The translations under genes were made by a program, and so were the position numbers. Below the pieces are notes generated by a model. That model saw only the letters and a list, made by a program, of their open reading frames with translations, was not told the DNA's origin and did no database searches. A DNA stretch of 64,000 bases from Epiperipatus broadwayi (Eukaryota; Onychophora; Udeonychophora; Euonychophora; Peripatidae), in the NCBI GenBank assembly GCA_028023455.1, contig JAQFVV010000457.1, positions 492,205 to 556,204 of the forward strand, given 5' to 3'. Below, in pieces: positions 1 to 11,629 of the stretch (position 1 is the first letter of the stretch; each line of letters begins with the position of its first letter).

Positions 1-854
1 ATAAAAATTAGTATACTTAAAAAAAAGGATATTATTATAAAAAAATCTGTGAAAAATCTTAAAACCAACCAAAACAAAATAAAAATAAAAAGAAACAAAT
101 GTAGGAACTGAGAATAAATGATTATGAATTGTAGGAAAAAAATATTGTATTAGCAATACCACTTAATCATTGTTAGTGATAGTTTACCATTAATTGTCAC
201 CCATGTTAACACAACGTATTCTAGTATTTCAATGAACATATCTATTGTAAATGTAATTAGCTGCATTATTTTTTTAATAATCACTACAGATAAATTAGAT
301 GTGTATGTGTGTAAATATAAACGTTCTGCATGGTTCAGTACACTAATAATGGTTGATTCAAAAATTAAAAATTTCTGGTTGTTTGTTAACTTAACTTGTG
401 ACTTAGGCTCTTAAATATCAGATGATCCCCCAAATAACTAACTAGACAATTATTTAATTATGTATATATTATGCATTGTTTTCATATAAAAAGCTCATTA
501 ATGTTTATGATTTTGCTCTATTACTAAGATGCTAAAATATTACATTCAATAAGTGAGAAATTCTCACTCTCAATACCAAAATATTAGCACTTGGTTGTAG
601 TAATGTATTGTGCTTCCATACAGAAAACTTTATTATTTTTAAAAAATTCTTTAAGCAATTGCATAATAATTATAAAAAAATTATGCCATAATGTGCATGA
701 TGTAATAAAAATTACCTTAAATATATACAAATAAAATAAACCAATGTTTAAAATTATTCTGAATAAAAATGAAACTGAAAAAAAAAAATCTCAAAACAAT
801 ATATATATATATATCATTAAATTAAATATTATAAGCGATAAAATAAAAAGATAC

Positions 855-1719
855 CTTTTTCTTCCCTGGAAATTTTTTTCTTCTTTAAGATATCTAAAAT
901 TGTTTGCCTTGATAACTCATTTATTTCAAGAACATGTCGTTCAATGTAATGAAATATTATAATTGTCTTAATAATACTGCTTTTATAAATGCTAAAGGAA
1001 TTTTTCTCCACTGACTCATGAAATCCACTAACAACATTCACAGAACGATTACGCCATTGATTTTTCCATTGTTTTATACGTTCAAAAATTGAAAGATCTT
1101 GAACTACTGGTTTATTAATTTGAGGAATAGTTGATGGCCTTCGTGTTATATGATCTATGATTTCAGAAACTGTTTCTGAAATTGGAGATAAATAAAGATC
1201 ATGTATTAAAAAAAATGGAAGAAATGAAGGTGGAAATGTTCCATATAGATAAACAGCAATATCCTCATCAATCAGATCTAAAATTGAATTGGCAACTTTT
1301 TCAAACTTGTTAACAAAGCTACAGAGATCAGAACTGTCACTGCAAACATCCCGAAGGCACTGGTCAAGTTTTTGTTGGCGAAAATGGCAATAACTTTTCC
1401 AAATACTTGTAGAGCTATAAAAATGGCATATACTATTCAAGCATTTTAAATACTCATGGGTTACTGAAAAAATACCCAAAGTTGGTCTATTATTAACTTG
1501 GTCCAAGCAATATTGAAAAAAATGAGAACATATGCCTGCCCAAAGGCTATCAACCTGCTGTTCACAGTTATTTATGACAATATTGATAGAACTAGTGGAT
1601 TCTGATTGAGAATTTGGAGTTTTTAAAATGCATGGAAATTCAATCCCAAATGAATCAACAAAATTGAGAAATTCACAAAAACCATTTTTCAAAGATGGAG
1701 AACGATTTAAGAAGTCCTT
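855..1719 (-). CDS. Exon 3 of a KIAA0825-like gene (288 codons plus 1 nt; gene continues off the left edge)
   Basis: An open minus-strand exon is bounded by a polypyrimidine tract and AG at 1721-1720 and by a GT donor at 854-853 (AAAAAG|gtat). It starts in phase 0 with Lys-Asp-Phe-Leu-Asn and ends one base into a codon. The product is helical, with no signal peptide or membrane segment. From memory it resembles the N-terminal part of vertebrate KIAA0825, a large protein of unclear biochemical role. The local correspondences are 'VDSLWAGICSHF' to 'VKSMWDDIRLHL', then a 'CLNSICHFY' to 'CLQQLLFLY' stretch, then a block with 'FPPSFLPFF' followed by a conserved helical run. The order and spacing agree over about 280 residues, but identity is low and I could not run a search. 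The exon is certain as coding sequence; the family name is tentative. Confidence 0.75.
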
Positions 1720-2335
1720 CTAAAAAAAAAAAAACAAAAAAACAAAAAAAAACAACATTATTATTGCTAAAAAATTACTGTTAAGTTTTAAATATTATTT
1801 TCCAGTAGAGGATAAAAAATACAACTTATTCATAATGAAAATAAAAATTAAAAAAATTAAACAAAACAAAAATGAAAGGAATTATATATATGAATAAAAA
1901 TGCATGTATATACAAAGTAAAATAAATAATTTTATAGTCTCTAGCCTTGCAATAAATATCCATAACTTTCATCATATAGACATATATTACAACAAAATGA
2001 CTACTGTGTATTTAACATCTAGATTTTTCCTGACCTCATGGAAGATTATGTCATTTTCATACTTTCTTCATTCACTTTTTCTTTTATTCCTTATAATCCA
2101 TATAAAAATATTTGGAATATTTTCTCCATCTTTAAAGACATTATCAATGTCCAATTTCTTTTTTTATCTTCTGGATATTATATTATTGCTATTAAATTGT
2201 AATTACAATTTTTTTTTTTTTAAAACTAATTAAAAATGATTATTTAGACTGTGATAACTAGATGCAAAATCACTTCTATTTTTGGACTATTACTGTATAA
2301 GATAAATAAAAAATATATTTTACTTATTATCACAG

Positions 2336-3900
2336 GGTATCAAAAACACATTAGGTATACCATTAAGACCTATAATTAATAATGTGGATACATATTATGA
2401 AAAAATATCAAAATGGTTATTTAATAACATTTTGAAAAAATATGAGGAAAAGAAAAAAGAAAATAATAATTTAAATGAGTTTGTTAAAAGGTTAAAAATG
2501 TTTTTGGAAGGAAATAATAATGTTAAAAATATGTATTTTGTTAAATTAGACATAAGTAACATGCATACAAATGTAGATCCAAGTAAAGCATTTGAAATAA
2601 TTATGGAAATGTATGTTAAAGATGATAATAAAAGTATTAAAATAGAATGTAATCTATAAAATGACATCTTGAATATATGTTGTAAGGATGTCATATTTAT
2701 ATACCATGAAAAATATTAGAAGCAATGTAAAGATTTGAGTATGAGTAATTGTTTAAGTGGGTTACTGGAATCATTATATATGAATTATTTTGAACAAAGA
2801 TTTTTTAGTGGAACAAAATACTAATCTATATTTTATGTGAGATATGTTGATGATTATTTTTTAATGTTTAATGGTAATGATGGGAAATCAAGAATATTTT
2901 TTTAAATATATTAATTTAATTGATGAAAATATTAAATTTACGATGGAAAAAGAAATAAATAATTCAATTAATTATATGGATGTTAAAATTTAAAAGGTAA
3001 TAAAGAATTGTGGGGTAAGTGTTGAGAAAAATATATTTAGGAAGGATACTTTTTAGGGTTAAATAAATGGAAATCAGATATAGAATATATACATAAGATA
3101 AATATTGTTAATAATAGGATAATTAGAGGAATTAATTTATGTTCAGAGGAAAGCTTATTTAAGAAAGAAATGGGTAAGATAAGAGAAAAGGCAATGAAAA
3201 ATGATTACCCAATTAAAATTATTAATAAATTATGTGGAAAGAAAAATATTAAAAAAATAAAAATAAAATTGGATAAAAAGGAATTTATATATAGTAGTTA
3301 TAAAATATCAAAAAATATTTTTTTTAAGATTATGAAGGATATCAATAGGAAATATGGAAAGGAATGTAATTTATTGTTGAAATCAGTATATAAAAGGAAG
3401 TTTAATTTAAGTAATGTGATAAAGGAAACAAGAAATAGGAATGTTGAAAATATGAATGGTATTTATAAAATTTAGTGTTTATATTGTAAAAAAGATAATA
3501 GAAATGTGTCAAATATAGGTACAATAAAGAATAAATTAGGGACGGGGTTTAAACAGCATTTAATTGATAACAATTCAAATGTTGACATACACGGTAAGAA
3601 ATTTGGAAATATAAATTTTAAAATAAAAATATTGGAAAAAGTAAAATTATATGATAAAGGAGCGTTTATATATATATAAAATAAATCTGTTCTGAATAGA
3701 ATAAATTATGTAAATGATATATTTTAAATAAAGAATAAATGTGAAGATAAAGGTATTATTTTAAAGTAATTACTTAGGAGGTATAAAAAGAAAAGAAAAA
3801 AATATTTGTATTTTTTTAAAAAAGAGATATATATGTAAAAAAGGAAAAAGTTTAAGGAGTAAATAAATAAATGTAGTGTATATATAATGGAGTATATATA
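2336..3900 (+). mobile_element. Degenerate Penelope-like element (RT plus GIY-YIG), copy 1
   Basis: Broken frames carry the PLE order of motifs. 'GIPLRPIINN' at 2350-2380 is the RT entry motif. 'VKLDISNMHTNV' at 2541-2576 matches the first catalytic Asp block. 'RYVDDYFLMF' at about 2839-2870 is the YVDD box. A 'FTMEKEINNSINYMDV' block follows. The C-terminal GIY-YIG start 'NGIYKI' lies at 3454-3472, followed by a Cys-x2-Cys pair and 'FKQHL'. At least five stops or frameshifts interrupt it (for example just after GIYKI). The sense strand is almost free of C; the line 3241-3300 holds 7 G and no C. It sits within intron 2 of the minus-strand gene, in antisense. Confidence 0.85.
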
Positions 3901-5900
3901 AAAAAAGACGTATTGATAAATGTAAGGAACATGTTGTTTTTTTTTATGATAAGGATAGATGTATTTTTATATTTTTTAGTTTTAATTATGTATTTTGTAG
4001 ATTATTGAAAATAACTACAAATAGTGATTGTAACGTTGGATGTTTAATCAAGTAAATATATATATGGTGATGGAAAAAATAAAGTTTTTGGAAGAAAAAA
4101 GGAGAGTGTATATTTTTTGATTGGATTTAATGGAAAAGAACATTATATAAGATAAATAATGTATTCTATACAAGACATAAAAAATTAAATTCCAGTTATT
4201 TTACAATCAAACTCTGAATGGAAGAATGAAATATGAGCTAAACATAGCTGACAAAAAATTAGTTATGTTTGAAAATGTGGTTCTGTGTATCCATACCAAT
4301 TTTCAACCTTACAATATAGTACTTAAAGGAATTAGAAATTTAGTTATTTTGTGAAATTACATCAGAGTTCCAATAGACATTATCTTGTTTCATTATGAAT
4401 GTTGTTATAGATTTATATTACTAAATTATAATTAAAAATAATGGTTAAATGTATTAAGATATAATTACAATTTTTATCAAACAAGAACAAACTTTATAGT
4501 GGATGGGTTGTACCTGTTAATAGTGCTTTAAATAATTATGAGATTAAAATATGCCATATCTTGAAATAAAGAATGGAGAATTTTCTCTACATTTAGAAAA
4601 ATGGTTTAGTACAAGATTTAAAAAAAAAAACATAGTTGATAAAAAGATGAAAATTCTAAAATTATAATCCTGTGTGTATATGTTTCTTATCTTTTTAATT
4701 AATTTTTAGAAATACTATCTCTCATCTCATATGAATTGAGTTACTTTAATCTTCAACAAAGTAAATGAATTCACAATAAATATTGCTTTGTTATTTCTAG
4801 GGTGGTTTCTTATTTTCTATCTGTGTATATTGTAATGGGATGGGTAAAATAAGGGGGTGATCGTACCTGGAGAAACTGGGGTGATAGTAAATCAAACTAA
4901 AATATTTCAATTAATGAAATTAAATAAAAAGTATAATATTTAAAGTAATTTTAAACTGAGATATTATTACAAAAAATACTAAAGTAATGTTTAAATATTA
5001 AAAATATATATAAAGTATCATCAAAATTTACAAGAAATATATTAAAAATATTAAAGTAAAAATATTAAAAAACATATACAATTATTATTGGTAAAGATAC
5101 TGAAGTGAGAAGATATTAAAGTAAGGTATAATATCCCAAAATATATAAGCAATTTTATATTCAAGAGAGCATGAGATCAAGATCTCTGTGAGATCAGCTA
5201 GCTAGATCATCAGAGAAGATCAATTAGTTAACTCTTTAGAGCAACCATGGCTAACTATACACCAACCAGCATTATCAATCATAAAAGTAAATAATACTTA
5301 TAATAACCATTCATCATCATGTGTGATTAATACCAAATAAAATCAAGTCAATCTGGTGACTGAATTGGAAATGAGTCTTCTGTAGACCAGGTCAACTATT
5401 TAGCCTTTGTCGGCTTGGACAATTATTTAAACATAATTTGGATGTACCAACTAAGTGCTCATCAATAAAAATATATAATCATAAAAACAATACATGCTGA
5501 TCATTATCAATGCTCTGGCCACTTAATACCACTAATGTACTTAATTTCTAATAGATTCTAATATAAAATAAAATGTAGTGCAGGGGCTTTGAAGAATACA
5601 ATCCTTGCGCCAAACCATGACAATGTCATACTGGCTAACCCTAAAGCACTAAATACATCCTCATTTATATATCAGCCATTATACACGAATCTAGCTAAGA
5701 AAAAAACAAGCTCTATAACTGTTATGGTGACCAAGAAATGATAATTTAATACAATTTTAACAATTGAATTCAAGTTTATTAATAACAATATAAAAAGTGA
5801 TAATAATGTCTGTAGAATATGGCTATACATATTAAAGCCTTCTGATTTTGATTAACATATAATAAAAATATCACCTTGGTGATTTACAAAATTATCATAC
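3901..5900. other. No gene seen: AT-rich intron sequence
   Basis: Simple A/T tracts and no coherent reading frame. A GATC-rich, partly self-complementary stretch lies at 5175-5222. The 5330-5740 part is slightly less AT-rich but I see no coding or RNA signal. Confidence 0.5.
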
Positions 5901-5916
5901 AAAATTCGTTACATAT

Positions 5917-6540
5917 ATGGGTACTAATTACTTAGCCGGGCTTGGTTACTTGATGGCATTCTGGCTAGCCAAGAACACCTACAAAGGCTGTTTATGCCAT
6001 CTAGATTCACGGCTAAGAAAAGTTTTGTTCATCTTAGCCATTGCAGGCTGCTTTATGGAATTGCACAAAAATATTACAGCCTGTTTTGTGCTTTGTAACA
6101 CTTTATGTGAATACGCACAATGCACAGTTGGCTACTGCATCATCTGATGGTGTCTGGATTTGAAGTGGCCACAACTTTTGAAATGTCCATAGCAGAGTAA
6201 TTTCATTTCTACTTAAATCATGTAGTCTGACTGACTAAGAATTGTCACAATGTCACCACCTTTCCTTACACAACTTGGAATGTGCAAACCATTGTCAAAG
6301 GGCAGGGCCAAACATGATTCAGCAGAGCTCATGTCAAAAGTCATGCTTTCTCAAGAAAATATATGAGACAAATAAAATGGTGCACTGTGGCAAGCAGATT
6401 TTCAAGTTGTGCCAGTTGCCAATGTCAGTGAGGCTTTTGCAACTAAAGGTATTCGATCGCACATGTTTTCAAAACAAAAGGTTGTTATTCTATGACATAA
6501 ATCAATACGTACCAAAAAAAAAAAGAAAATGAAAGTTAAG
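5917..6540. other. Less AT-rich segment, unassigned
   Basis: The segment has visibly more G+C than its flanks and two short open frames on the plus strand (5917-6147, 6242-6532). Neither has a recognisable domain or splice borders. It may be the remnant of an old repeat. I do not call a gene. Confidence 0.3.
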
Positions 6541-6939
6541 AAAGTCCAAAGTTTTGATGGTTTTTATTTTTTGGGTGAGGGTGGAGGGGTGGGTTGAGAA
6601 ATACTTTGTCATCACTGAGACAAAAATTATTTTTGGTTTGTTTTTATTTTAAAATAAGGTAATAGAAATTGGTTTTAAAAATGTTTTATTATATCAGTGG
6701 TAAAGATGTGTTTGTGTATTATTTTTATTATTAGAATTTGTTAGTAGGAAGGTTTTTTAAAAACCCTAAAAATAAAAAAATTAAAGATGTAGTAGAAAAA
6801 AATCGGTAGTGTTCTGATCTATCGTGACAGCCGCTTGATGACATTGATGCTAAGCAAAAACACTTAGATATAACGTAACCAGAGTCAGTGATTCTATAGA
6901 ACTATTGACTTTATTTTTGGAATAGTAAATAAAAGTAAA

Positions 6940-7430
6940 TTATATTATGATTTCCATAAAATTAAAAAATTCAAACAAAATATGTAAAAAGTTATGTTCC
7001 TTTTTTAATAGAAAATAAAAGTAAATTTGAGCCTTTTTGGGACCTTAATTAATCAGACACTGGGTTTTAAAATCAAAGTCAAATATATTACAACTGCCAC
7101 AAAATTTAACAAATTCAAACAAAATTTTACAATGAAAGCCGACTTTGACCTTTTTGGGACAGTAACTAATCAGAGTGGCATTTTTTTTGTGTGTGTGTAT
7201 CCATAAAGAGTTACATTACTTTTTTAATAACAAATAATACTAAATATAGTGGAGACTTATTTGGACAGTAATTAAACAGAGATGGGCTTCTTTTTAGTGT
7301 GTGTGTGTGGGTCGGAAAAGTTACAGTACTTTTTGTAAAAAATAATAAAAGTAAATTTTACCCTTTTTTGGACAGTAATTAATTAGACATTGCGTTTTGT
7401 TGGGGGATAAAGTAAATTAGATTGCAATTT
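6940..7430. repeat. Degenerate tandem repeat of about 110-130 bp units
   Basis: About four diverged units share 'AGTTACATTACTTTTTTAAT', 'CTTTTTTGGACAGTAATTAA' and a TG-rich (GTGTGTGTG) segment. GGACAGTAATTAA-like boxes occur near 7046, 7158, 7263 and 7370. It lies in intron 2 of the minus-strand gene. Confidence 0.65.
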
Positions 7431-7820
7431 ACACTCTAAAGTTAATAATTATAACAAACGATTAAAATCAAAGCTGACTCTGGTGTCCAGCAATTGGCAT
7501 TTTATACAGAAAATTTTACAAATAGAAAGAATAGTTTTCCAATGATTTCCAGGAGTTATACAGATAATTGCAATAATAGCATTTTTTATAGTATCAGAGA
7601 TATTAACATCAATAGAAATAACAATGTCTTCAATAGGAGCAATGGCTAATCACTATCATCAATGGCAGGAATAGAAACAATATCATTTAATGTAGCTGTA
7701 GAAAGGACATCAGAAATAGCAAACACCAATTTCAAAATAGTAAAAGACTTATTAATAATAGGGTATAAAAGCATGCATTATATTTCTAAAGGGATTCAAA
7801 ATATAAACTTAAATTCTTAC

Positions 7821-7935
7821 AATGATTTGAAGAAATTTGACTGTTTCTTCAACATCAAATTCCTTTTGGCATTCACTGTGATAAAACGTAACAATAAATT
7901 CTTCAGGAGGATTGAAACTTTCCCAAGGCATCTGC
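7821..7935 (-). CDS. Exon 2 of the KIAA0825-like gene (38 codons)
   Basis: The acceptor is TTTTGTAG at 7943-7936 and the donor is ATT|GTAAGA at 7820-7815. The first base completes the AG left by exon 1 to make an Arg codon. The exon then reads Gln-Met-Pro-Trp-Glu-Ser-Phe and ends in 'ETVKFLQII' at a phase-0 border that fits the phase-0 start of the exon at 1719. The joined junction 'KFLQII|KDFLN' matches in style the KIAA0825 segment 'IKFFKTLQDLL', which supports direct splicing of the two exons. The opposite-strand reading frame at 7662-7949 is a shadow. The intron to the next exon is about 6.1 kb and holds a PLE fossil and a minisatellite. Confidence 0.75.
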
Positions 7936-8284
7936 CTACAAAACAATAATTAAAAATAATAAATTATAATAATTAAGTTTCAGGGCAATTAAATTTCAAA
8001 GAATGAAGCTTATGTTTACATATGTTACTGCTTTCTATATATGAATATGTACAGTACATAGATAAAGATTATATTACTATCTATTACTATTTTATATTTA
8101 TATACAAGATATCCTCAGTCATTATAATTGATTAATTTAGGAAATAGCATGATGAAGAAAATAATGAAGAATGAGGGCCAAATTCTCATACGATAAATTC
8201 AATTGCCAAATCTATTTTTAGATGAAATATTAATGATTTTAATGAGGACATAAATGATTTCACAGCTTATAAAATATGTAATGC

Positions 8285-8575
8285 TAAGAATATAAATCTA
8301 TTTCATGGAACAAACAAGTCCAAATATGTTACTAAGATAATTTACAAAGCTGATTCTGAAAGCATCATTTTTTAAATAAACCTTTAAATAACCCATATCT
8401 TTTATTATATCAATACTAATCTATTTTGTAAGATGAAATAATTTGGCATTGATATAACAAAAGCTAAAAATTAAAAAAGAAGATTCTTTCAGCATCTGAC
8501 TTTAAATTATCTTAGTAACATTTGGACTTGTTTATTTTGTTAAATATATTTATAAATCCATTTTTAAATATGAAT
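8285..8575. mobile_element. Foldback/MITE-like inverted repeat
   Basis: Two arms are inverted copies: left about 8305-8365 (containing ACAAACAAGTCCAAATATGT) and right about 8480-8548 (ACATTTGGACTTGTTTATTT on the plus strand). They share the reverse-complementary core of CAAGTCCAAATRTTACTAAGATAATTT and a second box around TGAAAG. The similarity extends weakly outwards. The roughly 115-nt loop has no ORF. Confidence 0.65.
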
Positions 8576-9059
8576 ATATACTACACATGGCAATATAGAT
8601 ATAATTTGAAAAAATGGTTTGATATTAAATACAAGCCTCTTAATCTTTTCTATTACTGTGGTCTGAAGTACTATATGGTATCAAATGATAAATAATATCT
8701 AAAGTTTGTTAGACTTTGATAACTTCTAATTTCATAGATTTATTATAAATATAGTTTTTTTTTAAACTTTAAAAAATACTGATATCATACAATAACTATA
8801 AAGAATGATCTATGATATTTATATAGAAAATATGAGGCAAGAACCAAAAATAATAGGAATCATTCTCTGATAAGTACACCTATTGTCATACAGGCTTCTG
8901 CTGCTAAATACCTCTTGCGGGAACTTTTCTGCATTAGTCCGCTAAACGACATTCATGGTGCCATGTAGTATATTTTTTTTCTGAAGTGCATTTTACATAA
9001 TTGTCGATTTTTTGTAATGGCTGCAAAGTTGAAATAATGTGAAATTGTTTTCTTTTAGG
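8576..9059. other. No gene seen
   Basis: AT-rich sequence; part may be the eroded N-terminal half of the mariner that follows. Confidence 0.3.
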
Positions 9060-9630
9060 AAAATTGGCAGGAAAACAGTTGTAATGCTTGAAACTGATTA
9101 CAAAAAAGATTTTCTGTAACAAGTTTTCAAATGATTTAATAAAATTGTAAAATTCACTATATCGCAAAAAAGCATGGTGAGTCAAGACAATGATAATATT
9201 TTTTTGATGCAAACCACCTTTTTCTCCAAAATTAGTTCGTAATAATCAAGTTGTAAAATGTTCGCATGATGCAGTAAAATGTAAATATCCCATTTTGTGG
9301 CAAAGTAAGGAGTGCAAGCTTCATCATGACAATGCCTCTGCATGCAGTCTTGAGTGTGAAACAATTTTTAATTAAATTCTGAATGAAAAATTGCCTCAAA
9401 AAAAATTTTTTTTTGGTGGACTTAGAAATGGAGAAAAAACAACGCAGGCATTAAAAGACTTCACTTTGATAAGAATTTCTGGATTACTTCGAAAAATGCC
9501 AAGCATGTTTAGCCTATTGTATTGCATTAAATGAACAGTGCATCAAAGGAGATTAAATTTATAACACTTAAAGAAAAATAATTTTTTTATTATAAAATTC
9601 TGGTTACTTTTGGGTACTTCCTCGTATAAA
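9060..9630 (+). pseudogene. Mariner-family transposase fossil, C-terminal part
   Basis: Plus-strand fragments read 'PILWQSKECKLHHDNASACS' (9283-9345), the mariner catalytic-domain segment usually written LHHDNAPAH. Near the end comes 'QACLAYCIALNEQCIKGD' (about 9495-9553), like the mariner C-terminus that ends in ...CI..G.YFEGD. Several stops and frameshifts are present. The right end, TTCTGGTTACTTTTGGGTAC at about 9599-9618 followed by TTCCTCGTA, resembles a mariner terminal repeat (inverted: TACGAGG...AAAAGTAACC). I did not find a matching left end. Confidence 0.7.
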
Positions 9631-11480
9631 TAATATTGAAAATGACTAATCTATTTTTAAATTATTCATATATATTTTTTTCCATGCATGTATATTGTGA
9701 AAGGAATTTATTAAGTAAAATTCTAATTCATGAAGCTATATAACCTTTTATGTTATCCTACAATATCCGGTCTTGACTGTAAAAACCAATGTTGAATGAA
9801 AATGTGATAAATGAGGATAGTCTATATAAATGTATATACATATAATATATTGAGTAGTTATTGTATAAGCATGCTTTAAGTAATGCTTGTATAAACTTCA
9901 ATATTACAAATGCTTAAACTGAAAAAGATGCACAGAATCAAAGTAATAGCCACAAGCATATTCATATAATAACCACTTAATATTATTATAATAGTATAAA
10001 TAATAAGTTTATACATACATAAATATTAGACTATATCCAATATGTTTATAATAATTGCAATATAAGATGTCTTCCTTAAGGTTTATCATGAACAAATACA
10101 TTTCAGGGCTTGGTTCTTTTTTGTTAACTTTATGAAATTATGTTTTATTTTTCAGTAAATCTTTTTTTTTTTTTCAAGTAAAATAATATTAATCGGATAT
10201 GCAATAATACAGATCTTATAGGTAATCACATTTTTCCAATATATATATTTTTCTGTAGATAAAATAAAATAACAAATTATGAGTTATCAAATTATACAGA
10301 AGGCATAATTACTATAAAGGTTTCATGGTATCATGCAGAATTTAAAAATGAAAAGAAAAATGAAACTTTTTCTAAATGAGAATTCTCCAAACATATTTAG
10401 GTTTATTTTCTGATAGCTGGTCCATAACCAACTCATTTATCCATCTAACATTGGGTAGTATGGAAATACAGATATTCTTAGCTGGAGAATAAAGCCCTCA
10501 GAAAACCTGAGTCGGATAAATGTCAAAGTGTTACCCATAAAATAACATTATTGGTGAAAGAATAATGTAGATATAACAATAACAACAGTTGTTTAATAAA
10601 TAGTTGTATCTTTAATTTCTAGGATGTTTAAGTATTCAAATGGCAGATTGAGCATGAATAAATGGAGATTTTTTTTTTTTTTACTTTACAGAGCTTAGAA
10701 TCTAATAATTTCTTATCAATTAATCATTTGATTTTTATTGAAAATCAAAACTTGTTTAATTTTTAAATTCATTGCTTTACTACTACACTAAACATAACAA
10801 ATAAACTATGGGTATTGATTTATTGGTTTACAGTTTGTATGATATGAGGGAGGCTTAACTGACAAAAGATGGGTGAAAATTTTCATAATCATTTTGCTAC
10901 CTAGGCAGTGGTCTAAAAGTTGAATTGTTTAAGAAAGATAGATTTCATAAGAAAAACATCATCAAATAATGAGAACAGCTGAATAATATTTTCCAAAGTA
11001 GCAGCATTTCCATGACTGAGAAAAATTGCATTGATAAAACAAATAATACTCTTAAATTAAATTGCTGATTCAGAAATCGACTAATATTTATTCAATGATC
11101 TTTGTTGCTTCACAGAACTGTTCAACCACATCATATATGAAACTTTAGTACAGTTTAAAGTAATGTAGTGAGAAGTACAATCTAATGTTTTAAAATATGT
11201 ACAATCACATTAAATCATTGTATACACATGACAAGGACATTAATTTGCTCAAAAATAATTTTTCTTATAAAACTAAAGTTATAGAATACTTGACATAGAA
11301 GATGATAAAAAACAAAATAAAGATACAAAAAAAAAAAAAAAGATCTAAGAAAAAAAAAATCTTGATATCTAAAAAGTAATATTGACTATTTGTATTTAAA
11401 CAACTTTATCAAAAATTAAAAATAATTATTTATTTAAAAAAAACCCATCAACAATCTATTTTACAATTATATATGTATGT
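9631..11480. other. No gene seen: intron 1 of the minus-strand gene
   Basis: AT-rich with poly-T and poly-A tracts; no coherent frame, tRNA-like box or strong inverted repeat noticed. Confidence 0.4.
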
Positions 11481-11488
11481 TTCAATAC

Positions 11489-11617
11489 CTTTGGTTTGAG
11501 AATATTCGATCCTGCATAATAGCATCCCCAACAGGATGTATATCCACTGGTTCTTCAGAAAAACTGTCATTTTTCTGAGGTTGATAATCATGTTTCTTAT
11601 AAGCTTTCATTTTTCAA
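11489..11617 (-). CDS. Exon 1 (first coding exon) of the KIAA0825-like gene
   Basis: After an acceptor at 11619-11618 (T-rich tract then AG) the exon reads seven noncoding bases and then ATG at 11610-11608. A TGA lies in the same frame two codons upstream, so this ATG is the likely start. Forty codons follow (MKAYKKHDYQ at the start, IFSNQ at the end) plus two bases before the donor AAAG|gtattg at 11488. The N-terminal segment is polar and shows no recognised domain. The presence of an acceptor before the start means at least one 5' noncoding exon lies further upstream; the best candidate is at 19391-19480. Phases of the three exons fit one another exactly, which is the main reason to trust them. 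Confidence 0.72.
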
Positions 11618-11629
11618 CTAAAAAAAAAG

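Noticed and set aside
744-962. Plus-strand open frame overlapping the host exon.
   Set aside because: Low-complexity shadow of the minus-strand exon and its intron.
8934-9364. Two minus-strand frames in the mariner fossil.
   Set aside because: Homology (LHHDNAS, CIAL.E..I.GD) is on the plus strand; minus frames are shadows.
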